A stretch of 64,000 nt of DNA from CAZGOM01 sp964527265 (lineage in GTDB: Bacteria > Planctomycetota > Phycisphaerae > Phycisphaerales > Phycisphaeraceae). This document shows, piece after piece, positions 8,068-16,920 of the stretch; within the stretch, counting starts at the first letter, position 1, and every line of letters starts with the position of its first letter. The stretch covers positions 22,144 to 86,143 of the forward strand of contig CAZGOM010000003.1 of the NCBI GenBank assembly GCA_964527265.1, given 5' to 3'. A program made the translations under genes and the position numbers. The notes under the pieces are model-generated. The model was given only the letters and a program-made list of their open reading frames with translations. It made no database searches and was not told the DNA's origin.

Positions 8068-9996
8068 ATGCCCGGTTCAATATTTCCTCTCCCGGTCGTC
8101 CTCCAAGAGGACGACCAAAAAGCATACGACGCCCTCAAGGCCCCTAAATCCATTGTCGTTCGCTACGGCTATCTGAAGATGGTGGGCGAGTTCCCCTACG
8201 ACGGCGATGCCAAGCCTGGGTGCGGGTCCAAGCTCGTGGTGCGCACGCCGCGCGGCATTGAGCTGGGTGAGATGCTCACCACCACCTGCGGCAACGGCGG
8301 GTGCGGAAAAAACATCACGCGCAAGCAGATGCTGGAATACATCGACAACTCCGGCGGGCGCGACTACCCCTTCACCAACCAAGGGAAGGTCGTCCGCGTC
8401 GCCACCATTGATGACTTGAACGAGCAGAGCAAGCTCGACGCGGAAAAACCAACGATCATCAAAGCCGCCAAGCAGCACATCCTGGATTTAAACCTCCAGA
8501 TGAAACTGGTGGATGTGGAGATCCTGCTGACCCGTGAGCGCATCCTTTTCCATTACACGAGCGAAGACTGGGTGGATTTCCGCGAACTGGTGCGCATCCT
8601 GGCAGGTGAGTTCCACTCGCGCATTGAGATGCATCAGGTAAGCGCGCGCGACGAGGCACGGATCGTTGCGGATTATGAGAAGTGCGGGCAGCACTGCTGC
8701 TGTAAGCAATTCCTGAAAGTGCTCAAACCAATCTCCATGCGCTCTGCGAAGGTGCAGAAGGCGACGCTGGACCCGACGAAGATTTCCGGCCGGTGTGGGC
8801 GGCTGATGTGCTGCCTGCGATATGAGGATGAGACCTACGAAGATCTGCGAAAGCGTTTGCCGCACCGCAAATCACGCGTGATCACGCCGGATGGGTTTGG
8901 CACGGTGATCGACAGCCAGATCCTGACGCAGCTTGCGCTGGTGGCGATGGATGATGGGTCGGGGACGGCGGCGTATCCGGTGGAAAATCTTCAGCCTTTG
9001 CCCAAAGATCAAGACCCAGGCGCGCCCGCCCCACGCGAGCCGTTTGTGCCGCGCGGCAAGGGCGGGCCAGGCGCCCCCCCTGCCGGCCCAGGCCCGGGTG
9101 GACCCGGCGAGCCGCAAAACCGGCAATCCGGCGGCCCGCAGGATCGCGGCCCAAGACCCGATCGTGGCCCAGACCGAAATCAAAACCGCGGCCCGGACCG
9201 CGATCAACCACGTCGGCCCATGCCTGGTGAACCGCTCAACGAGGATGAAATCGAATCCAAGGAAGGCCTTGCGCCGGACATGGATATGTCGGATCGTCCC
9301 CAGGAACGCTCTCAAGATCGTCCGCAAGGGCGGCCGCAAAACCGCGGGCAAGACCGTGGCCAAGATCGGGGACCGCGACCAGACCGTGGCAGCGACCGCA
9401 ACCCGGATCGTGACCAACCACGCCGCCCGATGCCCGGCAACCCGCTGGGCGAAGGGGAAATCGAATCCAAGGAAGGCAATGGGCCAAGGATGGGTGACCA
9501 CTCCCAGGAACGTCCTCAGGGACAAGGCCGGCCGCAAGGCCGCGGGCAAGAACGGGGCCAAGACCGTGGCCCAGACCGTGGCCCAGACCGAGGCCCGGAT
9601 CGCAGTCAGGAGCAGGGTCAAAATCGTAGCCCGCAACGCAGCCAGCCTTCAGGCGAACCCAAGCCCTACAAGCCTTTCCGTTCATTGCGCAATCAGCCCC
9701 CCGCCGCTCCCGGCGCGGGCGGCAATGCGGATGGAATTGTGCCCGGTAATGTCAATGATGCAATGAATCGGCAAGATCCGGGCGACAACATCCCACAAGA
9801 CCCGATGGACAACGAGCCTGATGACTCGGGGCCAGAAATCCCTGGTCAATCGGACGGTAATGGGCCTCAAAACCCGGGCCAGCCGGGCGGCGGACGCCGC
9901 AGGCGCAGACGTGGCCGCGGCGGGCGTGGTGGCGGTGGAGGCGGGCCGGGCGGACAGCCGGGACCGGATGCGCCTCAAGGGCCGCCGACGGCGTGA
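8068..9996 (+). CDS. PSP1/RicT (YaaT)-family protein with long Arg/Gly/Pro/Asp-rich C-terminal tail
   Basis: 642 residues. Residues about 1-305 form the PSP1 core related to RicT/YaaT, with the Cys signature GQHCCCKQFL and the conserved block KISGRCGRLMCCLRYE. In Bacillus, RicT works with RicA and RicF in an Fe-S-containing complex acting on mRNA processing and RNase Y. From about residue 310 to the end the protein becomes low complexity: repeated PDRG, DRNQ, QDRG and RPMPG(E/N)PL...IESKEG units, then a tip of RRRRRRGRGGRGGGGGG. That tail is probably disordered and could bind RNA. RicT homologues normally end soon after the core, so the extension doubles the protein. Confidence 0.88.
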   Translation: MPGSIFPLPVVLQEDDQKAYDALKAPKSIVVRYGYLKMVGEFPYDGDAKPGCGSKLVVRTPRGIELGEMLTTTCGNGGCGKNITRKQMLEYIDNSGGRDYPFTNQGKVVRVATIDDLNEQSKLDAEKPTIIKAAKQHILDLNLQMKLVDVEILLTRERILFHYTSEDWVDFRELVRILAGEFHSRIEMHQVSARDEARIVADYEKCGQHCCCKQFLKVLKPISMRSAKVQKATLDPTKISGRCGRLMCCLRYEDETYEDLRKRLPHRKSRVITPDGFGTVIDSQILTQLALVAMDDGSGTAAYPVENLQPLPKDQDPGAPAPREPFVPRGKGGPGAPPAGPGPGGPGEPQNRQSGGPQDRGPRPDRGPDRNQNRGPDRDQPRRPMPGEPLNEDEIESKEGLAPDMDMSDRPQERSQDRPQGRPQNRGQDRGQDRGPRPDRGSDRNPDRDQPRRPMPGNPLGEGEIESKEGNGPRMGDHSQERPQGQGRPQGRGQERGQDRGPDRGPDRGPDRSQEQGQNRSPQRSQPSGEPKPYKPFRSLRNQPPAAPGAGGNADGIVPGNVNDAMNRQDPGDNIPQDPMDNEPDDSGPEIPGQSDGNGPQNPGQPGGGRRRRRRGRGGRGGGGGGPGGQPGPDAPQGPPTA

Positions 9997-10054
9997 TACC
10001 GGTATGAAAAAGTGGACGTGAATGCGAATGGCGCAAGCTGGTTTATCAACCTGC

Positions 10055-12643
10055 TCATGCTTTGGTTGCGCGCCTGGCCCGCCAGATGACAACTGCGCAT
10101 GCGATCACCGCGACAAGGCAACCCAAAATCGCCTGGGTTCGCAACATGGCCGTGGCGGGTGCGATGAATTGGCCCTGAGGTTCAAGGACGCAGACTCGCC
10201 ATGGTTTTTGCTTCATCCAGGCCTGACCAGCAACCCAGTCGGCACGACGTGATTCAGGGCCCGGAGCGGAAAACAGGATCGGCGCATCGGTGACAGTAGT
10301 CACGGTGCTCAGCCCGGGGATATCAAGTGATTCGATGGTTGGAATGCCGTAGCGCTGCTGGGGATCAAGCGCTGTGAGCCGTTCTGGAGTAAGGGGTACA
10401 AGGCTGTGAAACAGACGCGTGGCGTCAGGATGGGAGATGACGATGCCGTTTTCATCCACCACCATGGCGTAACCCTGGGCGCCCAGTTTGACCTCATTGG
10501 CCAGGTTCCACAGACACTGCGCGCCGATTTTGATTACCAGCACGCCGCACACAGCCGAACTCTGCCCCGAGTCGGCAGTTTGAATAGGCGTAGCGATGTA
10601 AACACCGGGAACCTTGGTGAACTTTCCGATCACCATGTCGGAGGCACTGGTTTCACCCTTGAGCGCACGGCGAAAATTCGGGCTGAAACCAACATCGCCC
10701 CCGGCGGCAGCCGTGTCCGTGGTTGCAATCACCTTCCCTTGCGTATCGACCACAAGAACAAGCAGGTATTCGGGATGGGTCGAGACGATGGACCGCAAGG
10801 TTTGCTGGACGCTCTCTTGAAGATCAGGCTTCGCGGATGCCGCGTTTTGGCAAAAGATGGCAAGATCGCGATTGCCTGAGGCGATTTGCTGGCTGTCGCG
10901 CATGGAATCCGCGAGGATCTGGTCCATGCGTGAGGTGGTGATCTCGGCCAGGATGTGAAGCTTACTGCTGGCGGTGCCAAGCATTTCACCCCGGATTTGA
11001 TAGATGGAGATGCAGACCATGGTGATCAGCGGGATCAGCACGGCGAGCATGAGTTCAAAACCCATGCGGCGTTGAATGCGGTTGGCATCGGCGGTTTGCC
11101 TGGAGTTAAATGCCGCGCGCCGCGTCTCAAGCGTTTCGAGGCGGAGCGCAAGTTCAGCGGCACTGTTTAAACGTGCGGCAGGGTCGCCTTCGACACTGGC
11201 GCGGATGTCCTCGCAGATGAGTTTGTCGGGAATATCACGCTCCCAGCCGACAGCCATGGGGCGTTTGAAGTCCCCCACCACTACCTGAAAAAGCATGATC
11301 CCAAGGGCGTAGACGTCGCTGGCGGTGGTGGCCGGGTGCTGCATGAGTACTTCAGGTGCGATGAACATCTGCGTGCCTGCCGTGCTGTTCCTGCTGCCCG
11401 GCTGCGTGGCCTGGGTGAAACCCGACATGGTCATGTCGGGTTTCACGACTGCCTTGTCGGTGACGTCGCCGATACCGAAATCGGCGAGAATAGGCTGCAC
11501 CTGCGCGACGCCTCCGGGCCCCCCGGGCAGATCACGCATGAGGATGTTGGCGGGTTTAATGTCTTTGTGAATGACCCCCACGGTGTGCGCCGCGCCAACC
11601 GCGCGTGCGATCTGGGCGATGATCTGAAGCCGCGTGACCATGGGGATGGCCGCCAAACCGCCTTCATGTCGCGCGGCCCAATCCTGAAAGTTGCCGCCGG
11701 GTATGAATTCGCTTTCCAGGAAATAGGGCGGTTTATCCAGACGGATATCGATGAGCTTGGCAATGTCCGTCCGTTCGCCGAGGGTCTCGTGCATCAATCG
11801 GAAAAGCGCGAGCTCGCGTTTGAAGGACCGGAGCTTTTCCAGGTCAAAGCAGAATTTAAGGACGCGCCTGGTGCCTGTCCTGGCGTTCTTGATGAGCCAC
11901 ACTTCACCAAAGCCGCCCTCACCGAGTTTGCGTTCGATAAGCCAGCCATGGCGTCCGGGGATTTCCAGATTAATGGCTGGAAGCCACTTTTTGAGCGCTT
12001 CCTCTTCGAGGTTCTGATACCAGCGGGCTTTCTCGGAATCGGGCGGACGGCGAAACGGCGAAATGCCGATCGCGCCGACTTCAAAAACTTCAAGCGCCTC
12101 GGTTTCGTTTCCTTTGAAGCGGACCAATCCGTGATATTTAAAATCGACTTCCGGCGGATCCGAGCCATCGGGAAGCGGCGGGTGATGGCGGACGAACTGG
12201 CGGGCGTCATCGCAGGCGTGACGCGTCAGCAGGGTCTGGCCACCGGTGCCCAGGCTCATCAAACGCGCGCAGGTGTCCGCAGCATGGCTTGCGACGATGA
12301 CCTTGGAATCACCGGGCTCATCAATCAACAGCGATTGGCCGACATGGATGCCGATGCGCGTCTGCAACACCGGCCCGGTCCAGTTGTGGGTGCGGAGCTG
12401 ATGATGAAAAAGCAAAGCAAAATCCACCGCATCGCTGACGCGGGGGAAAATCGCGATAAAGCCGTCGCCGGTGTAATTGTTTTCCTCGGCATTGGGAAAC
12501 TGCTTTAACAGCGAGCGGAAAATGTCATTGTGGGGCTTGGCCACTTTCGTCACATAGTCACGGTCTCCCAATTCCACCTTTAAGGCGGAGGAGCCGACCA
12601 GATCCGTAAACAACAGGACAAGCAGTCGCGATTCGGTTGGCAT
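10055..12643 (-). CDS. fusion protein: class III cyclase-like domain, Ser/Thr protein kinase, membrane Cache sensor
   Basis: 862 residues. Residues 1-190 form a class III nucleotide cyclase homology domain with both metal Asp residues (FTDLVGSS, Asp14; TGDGF, Asp60). The usual purine-specifying Lys three residues before GDG is Asn56, and the usual Asn of the N-x3-R pair is Asp123. Residues about 232-510 are a Hanks-type kinase: glycine loop GEGGFGEVW, VLK Lys263, IHKDIKPAN (HKD instead of HRD) and DFG at 388-390. TM1 lies at about 530-550, a periplasmic Cache-type sensor follows, and TM2 is near the end. Architecture implies sensing outside and phosphorylation inside. The cyclase part may be regulatory only. 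Confidence 0.9.
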   Translation of the reverse strand: MPTESRLLVLLFTDLVGSSALKVELGDRDYVTKVAKPHNDIFRSLLKQFPNAEENNYTGDGFIAIFPRVSDAVDFALLFHHQLRTHNWTGPVLQTRIGIHVGQSLLIDEPGDSKVIVASHAADTCARLMSLGTGGQTLLTRHACDDARQFVRHHPPLPDGSDPPEVDFKYHGLVRFKGNETEALEVFEVGAIGISPFRRPPDSEKARWYQNLEEEALKKWLPAINLEIPGRHGWLIERKLGEGGFGEVWLIKNARTGTRRVLKFCFDLEKLRSFKRELALFRLMHETLGERTDIAKLIDIRLDKPPYFLESEFIPGGNFQDWAARHEGGLAAIPMVTRLQIIAQIARAVGAAHTVGVIHKDIKPANILMRDLPGGPGGVAQVQPILADFGIGDVTDKAVVKPDMTMSGFTQATQPGSRNSTAGTQMFIAPEVLMQHPATTASDVYALGIMLFQVVVGDFKRPMAVGWERDIPDKLICEDIRASVEGDPAARLNSAAELALRLETLETRRAAFNSRQTADANRIQRRMGFELMLAVLIPLITMVCISIYQIRGEMLGTASSKLHILAEITTSRMDQILADSMRDSQQIASGNRDLAIFCQNAASAKPDLQESVQQTLRSIVSTHPEYLLVLVVDTQGKVIATTDTAAAGGDVGFSPNFRRALKGETSASDMVIGKFTKVPGVYIATPIQTADSGQSSAVCGVLVIKIGAQCLWNLANEVKLGAQGYAMVVDENGIVISHPDATRLFHSLVPLTPERLTALDPQQRYGIPTIESLDIPGLSTVTTVTDAPILFSAPGPESRRADWVAGQAWMKQKPWRVCVLEPQGQFIAPATAMLRTQAILGCLVAVIACAVVIWRARRATKA

Positions 12644-12891
12644 GCGTCAAGAGACTCCTGGAAGACGGTAGACGATTGACGATCAGATAGGTGGTTGAGA
12701 AATGGGAACACAAATCATTGTTTGAGAACACGTTTATCGTACTTTAAATGCATAAACAACTTCATTGCCATTTACACCAAATTTTCAATTATCATCTATA
12801 ACGTGATGAGAAAGTCTGTCGGGTTCCCAATCGTGCCCTTGAACGTTGAGTCGATTTTACTTCCCAGCCAACACATCTCAGGAGTTCTGGC

Positions 12892-13917
12892 GTGATCAAG
12901 GTGGCGGTTTTGGGTCTTGGCCCCATTGGTCAGGCGTGCGCTAAAGCCGTGTGCGCAGAGCCTGGTTTGCAGCTTGTCGGGCTGGCGGATTACACCGGCG
13001 AGATGGCCAACCAGACGATCAAGCAGATCGGCGGAGCCACGGCCGAGGGGTTTGAATTCACTGTGCGTGGCGAGGATCAGATCGTCATCACCAATGATCT
13101 GGCCAAAGCAAGCCAAGGGGCGGAATTGGTGATCATGACCAATACGCCCTCGATTGATGTGGCCATTCAGCGGCTGCAAAGCGTACTCCCAAATAAATGT
13201 GCGGTGATCAGCAACTGCGACGAGCTGGTTTATCCCCATTACCGCTTCAAGGAAAAGGCGCAGCAGATCGACGCCATGGCCAAAGAAGCGGGCCGACCTG
13301 TGCTGGGCGTGGGTGTGAATCCCGGTTTTTCTCTGGATTTTTTCCCACTGGTGCTCGCATCCATGGTGCGGCGCGCTTCACTGATTCGCTGCGTGCGGCG
13401 CATTGATGTCGGCCTGCGCAGGCAACCGCTGCAGGCACGTGTGGGGGTGACGCTTTCGCCGCAGCAGTTTGCCGAGCTGCGCGAGCAGAAAAAACTCTGG
13501 CGTCCTGCTCTGGAAGATTCCGTCGCGATGATCGGCGCAGGCATGGGCCTGGTCATTCAACCGGGCTCTATTCAACTGTCACTGGAGCCGGTCCTGGCCG
13601 AAAAATCATTTCAGACGCCGGTGGGCCTGGTTTCACCCGGATTTGTTTCTGGAATTAAAACGACGGCCAACTGGGAAAACGAGCATATCGCCATCGAACT
13701 GGAATTGGTGATGGCGGTGGGCGTTGAAAACCCGATGGACCGCGTGGAGATCCAGGGCCCGGTCACGATGGTCTGCAAAATTCCCGGGGGTATTCCGGGC
13801 GATTCAGGTTCAGTGGCGGCACTGCTCAACTATGGACGCTTGATGCCATCCGCGCAGGCGGGTCTGCGAACCATCCTGGACCTGCCTATTGCGGGTAGCC
13901 GATTCAGCGAAAAATGA
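12892..13917 (+). CDS. NAD(P)-dependent dehydrogenase, DapB / 2,4-diaminopentanoate dehydrogenase-like
   Basis: 341 residues, GTG start at 12892 with a GGAG ribosome site seven bases upstream. The N-terminal Rossmann motif VAVLGLGPIGQACAKAV resembles dihydrodipicolinate reductase. The central GVGVNPGFSLDFFPLVL and the RRIDVGLRRQPLQARVG segment match the subfamily that includes 2,4-diaminopentanoate dehydrogenase of ornithine fermentation. True DapB has a different catalytic HH..K motif and is shorter, so lysine synthesis is unlikely. No ornithine-degradation partners are nearby, so the substrate stays open. It is monocistronic, with AT-rich flanks on both sides. Confidence 0.8.
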   Translation: MIKVAVLGLGPIGQACAKAVCAEPGLQLVGLADYTGEMANQTIKQIGGATAEGFEFTVRGEDQIVITNDLAKASQGAELVIMTNTPSIDVAIQRLQSVLPNKCAVISNCDELVYPHYRFKEKAQQIDAMAKEAGRPVLGVGVNPGFSLDFFPLVLASMVRRASLIRCVRRIDVGLRRQPLQARVGVTLSPQQFAELREQKKLWRPALEDSVAMIGAGMGLVIQPGSIQLSLEPVLAEKSFQTPVGLVSPGFVSGIKTTANWENEHIAIELELVMAVGVENPMDRVEIQGPVTMVCKIPGGIPGDSGSVAALLNYGRLMPSAQAGLRTILDLPIAGSRFSEK

Positions 13918-14160
13918 AAAAGTCCTTAGCCTTCTATAAAGATCGATAATGATTAGATGATGGTTAAAGCAACCCATCTGAAAGTTCATTATGAGTTTTG
14001 TGTTAGTTTTTAAAAGATAAGTTTTAACCCTTGAATTAAACAGTATTAATGTCGATTTAGACAGGTTTACCCCACACTCTTATTCCTTTTGGTTCATCAC
14101 ATCGACGGGCTAGAATCCAAGCTCAGGGAATGCTGTTTCACCCTTTAGCCGGAGTCGCCC

Positions 14161-14382
14161 ATGATCGCACAATTGAAATTTCGGTTTGGGCAAAAACCCG
14201 TCATCGCAGAACTCTCTGATGAGCTGAGCTGGCAGTGTGAAGAGAAGTCGGTGGAATCGTATCTCAACGGGTTGGAGCTGTTTCCGAAACAAAATTTCGA
14301 AGACATCAAAAAAGCGCCCAAGCTGCATGTCTATCGCGTGGCGTATCGTCTTGGCGCGCAGGTTGAGCATTGCGTCAGTTAA
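14161..14382 (+). CDS. small hypothetical protein (73 residues)
   Basis: A short frame with an ATG preceded by GGAG seven bases upstream, inside an otherwise AT-rich gap. The product is soluble and mixed-charge (starts MIAQLKFRFGQKPV, with ELSDELSWQC in the middle) and has no signal peptide or known motif. The reverse strand holds a competing 99-residue frame, but the forward frame has the better ribosome site. I do not recognise the family. It may be a genuine small protein, perhaps lineage-specific. Confidence 0.5.
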   Translation: MIAQLKFRFGQKPVIAELSDELSWQCEEKSVESYLNGLELFPKQNFEDIKKAPKLHVYRVAYRLGAQVEHCVS

Positions 14383-14533
14383 TGCTTGAGCGCCACATTG
14401 GTATGACACAAAAAATGACTAATCCACACACTGCGTGCGGCTGCGTTGAAGTGCGTTGAAATCTCCGGTAACGTCTCGCCACGCCGGGCGTGATGAGCGC
14501 CGGTTTCTAAACACACACGAAAGGCGACGCGTC

Positions 14534-15547
14534 ATGGTCAACATTGGTGTCATCGGTCTGGGCGGCATGGGGTTGGGTCAGGCCGATGCATTCGCGGCGG
14601 TCCCGGGCTGCAAGGTGTACGCAGGTGCGGATCCGTCTGAAAAGGCGCGCGAAGGGTTTGTGAAGAAGTTCGCCGGTGCGGTGGCTTATCCCGATTACAA
14701 GCAACTGATCAAAGACCCTAAGGTGGACGCCGTGGTCATCGTGATTCCCACCCTGCTGCACAAGGATGTGGCGATTGAAGTGATGAAGTCCGGTCGCCCG
14801 GTGCTGTCGGAAAAGCCGCTGGCCCGCACAGTGGCCGACTGCCACAAGATGATCGATGCCGCGGAGAAAACCAAGCAAGTGCTGATGGTGGCGCATTGCC
14901 GCCGCTTCGACACCGACTGGGGCACCTTCGGCAAAATCTACAAAACCGGTGAACTGGGCGACAAGATCCTCTGGCGCCATACCAACGCCTCCATGATCGC
15001 ACTCTGGAATCCTTCCAAATGGTTCCTGGATGAAAAGCTCGGCGGCGGCCCCCTCATTGACGGCGCCATCCACAACTATGACTTTGGGAACTCCATCTTC
15101 GGCGACCCCGAATCCGTCATCGCCTCATCAATCAAGCTTTCCGACGACTGCACCGCAGTGGATACCGCCACAGCCGTCGTCCAGTACAAATCCGGCAGCC
15201 AGCTCATGGTCTCCTGGTCGTGGGTCATCTATAACCGATCCAACACCATGGACGCGCTTGGCTCCAAAGGCTCGCTCACCTGGGGCCCAGGCGAACTGGA
15301 CAAACCTGAACTGGACAAGGAAAAGTTCGGCTATTACCTGGTGGCCAGCCCCGACCGCAAGAAGACCAAGCTGCACAAGTTCAAGCGGACCAATATGTAC
15401 GTTACGCAGGCCAAGCACTTCATCGACTGCATCAAGAACGGCACCCCCTGCCTCTCTCCCGCCACCGAAGCCATCAAGGGTGTCGCCGTGGCGGAAGCGC
15501 TCTTCACCGCCGCCAAAAAGAATGGCGTCGCCAAAGTGAAGTGGTAA
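14534..15547 (+). CDS. Gfo/Idh/MocA-family oxidoreductase
   Basis: 337 residues. The ATG at 14534 directly begins the Rossmann fold (VNIGVIGLGGMGLGQADAF); an AAGGCGA ribosome site lies just upstream. The conserved nucleotide/substrate motif SEKPLA is present, and the C-terminal alpha/beta domain has the usual GGGPLIDGAIHNYD region with the catalytic-type His. These enzymes oxidise or reduce sugars and inositols with NAD(P). Planctomycetes carry many paralogues and two more occur in this window. The substrate is unknown. Confidence 0.9.
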   Translation: MVNIGVIGLGGMGLGQADAFAAVPGCKVYAGADPSEKAREGFVKKFAGAVAYPDYKQLIKDPKVDAVVIVIPTLLHKDVAIEVMKSGRPVLSEKPLARTVADCHKMIDAAEKTKQVLMVAHCRRFDTDWGTFGKIYKTGELGDKILWRHTNASMIALWNPSKWFLDEKLGGGPLIDGAIHNYDFGNSIFGDPESVIASSIKLSDDCTAVDTATAVVQYKSGSQLMVSWSWVIYNRSNTMDALGSKGSLTWGPGELDKPELDKEKFGYYLVASPDRKKTKLHKFKRTNMYVTQAKHFIDCIKNGTPCLSPATEAIKGVAVAEALFTAAKKNGVAKVKW

Positions 15548-15588
15548 AACAGTAGCGGCCCACGAAAGATTTTTCGGGGAGGTTTGTC

Positions 15589-16290
15589 ATGTATCCAGCT
15601 TTACGCACCCTGCTGCTTATGCCGCTGACGGTCTGTTTGGCCCTGCTGACGGGGTGCTGGAATGTCGATGTCATCACCGACCTGGCCGACCAGCGCGTGG
15701 TTCAGTTCGACTACACCGAAGAGGTGACATTCGAGTCCATCGCGGGGCCGGCCAAAATCACGCTGAACGGTGTCGAACAAGGGACAACTCCTGTCACCGT
15801 ACGCGTGCCGTTCGGCACGGTCACAGCCAAGCAGCAGGGCGAATGCGTCATCATCGAGCCTTCCGATAACAAGCAATACTCCCCTTATGGGGAGTTTCAT
15901 TTTGACTACATCGGAAATGGTTACACACCCAAAGCCAGGCGTGATAAAGCCTACTTGTTCATTGGCGTCATCGGCGAGACCCCCAAGCCGACACGCTGGA
16001 CAGGGGCGGTCGTAATGCTCAGAAAGCCTTTGGTGACAGTTATCAGCGTTTATGAATCAGGGGGGACTGCCCACACGCGGCTGGAGCCCAAGCCGCCGGA
16101 AAAGACGTTTCAAAGCGCCTTTGCGCAAGCGGGATTTTTGAATGAAGAAGCACCGGAGAAAGCCGTGCTGGTGGTGGCACGACACGTGGTGTTGACGGGG
16201 CCTGAGGGTGAGGCGGCAAAAGGTACGCCGGCCACGCAGAAAACCGTCCCTATGGAAGGCACGGTTAAGCCGCTGATGGATTTGGATTAA
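15589..16290 (+). CDS. putative lipoprotein with a PEGA-like segment
   Basis: 233 residues behind a strong GGGGAGG ribosome site. The N-terminus is a lipoprotein signal (LTVCLALLTGC, lipobox LLTG-C), so the product should be tethered to a membrane. Residues about 45-90 (ITLNGVEQGTTPVTVRVPFG) resemble a PEGA-type beta repeat, a small sandwich common in planctomycete envelope proteins. The rest has no recognised domain. It lies 41 bases after the oxidoreductase and could be cotranscribed. No enzymatic motif seen. Confidence 0.75.
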   Translation: MYPALRTLLLMPLTVCLALLTGCWNVDVITDLADQRVVQFDYTEEVTFESIAGPAKITLNGVEQGTTPVTVRVPFGTVTAKQQGECVIIEPSDNKQYSPYGEFHFDYIGNGYTPKARRDKAYLFIGVIGETPKPTRWTGAVVMLRKPLVTVISVYESGGTAHTRLEPKPPEKTFQSAFAQAGFLNEEAPEKAVLVVARHVVLTGPEGEAAKGTPATQKTVPMEGTVKPLMDLD

Positions 16291-16298
16291 GTGACGGG

Positions 16299-16799
16299 CT
16301 ACTCGCGCAGATTGGCGAAGGGACGCTTGCCAAACGAGCCTTGAAACAGCGAAATCATCTGTGTTTCAACCTTCGACGGCGGGTCGACGGTGGTGGGTTT
16401 CCAGCAGATAATCAGGTCGGCATGATCTTCAAGCTGCCACACGCAACGGCCGCTGAAATGGCCCACCGGCTTGCCGGCGCCAAAGCGGATGAAATCATAG
16501 ATACGGGTTTTTAAGGTGGCGGCACTGTCTGGCCCGCCGGCCTTGCCGATATAAAGCACAACCGAGTCGCTCACCCAGAGAATCTTGAGCAATTCCTCAG
16601 AAATCGTAGGATCTTTGCCTTTAAAGTGGCCGCCAACGCTTTCCTTGAGAAAAGTGGGCTTGCCCCCTTGAGGCCGGAGCACGGCGTAAACGCCGGGAAG
16701 CTTAGGCAAACCTTCGCATTTGGTGGCCTGAAGCTGAGACACGGGATAAAAACCTTGAAATCCAGCGGTTTTCATATCCTGGGCAGTCGCCATTTTCAT
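16299..16799 (-). CDS. GIY-YIG-like small protein
   Basis: 166 residues. The pattern fits the GIY-YIG nuclease fold: GVYAVL (GIY strand), VLYIGKAGG (YIG strand), a helix with Arg (LKTRIYDFIRFG), a Glu-bearing helix (VETQMISLF) and a final Asn in RPFANL. All residues expected for GIY-YIG chemistry seem present, although the spacing between the GIY and YIG strands is long (about 45 residues). No DNA-binding domain is attached. It converges with the lipoprotein gene, eight bases apart. I infer a stand-alone nuclease-like protein of unknown role. Confidence 0.6.
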   Translation of the reverse strand: MKMATAQDMKTAGFQGFYPVSQLQATKCEGLPKLPGVYAVLRPQGGKPTFLKESVGGHFKGKDPTISEELLKILWVSDSVVLYIGKAGGPDSAATLKTRIYDFIRFGAGKPVGHFSGRCVWQLEDHADLIICWKPTTVDPPSKVETQMISLFQGSFGKRPFANLRE

Positions 16800-16920
16800 C
16801 GCTGGACTCTTTTCTGTTTTCAGACTTTGTAAGGCAATATGCCATTGTAACGCCAGATAACCTCCCCCGCTTTCAGGGCGGTCGGGAGATTGGATTGCGG
16901 CTCAATGGGCGTTGCCTTTT

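Noticed and set aside
11336..12508. 390-codon forward frame opposite the cyclase-kinase gene
   Set aside because: It is the complementary shadow of a well-supported multi-domain protein, has no domain of its own and no ribosome site.
12892..13917. Annotation as dapB for lysine synthesis
   Set aside because: The central motifs fit the 2,4-diaminopentanoate dehydrogenase-like subfamily better and the protein is too long for DapB.
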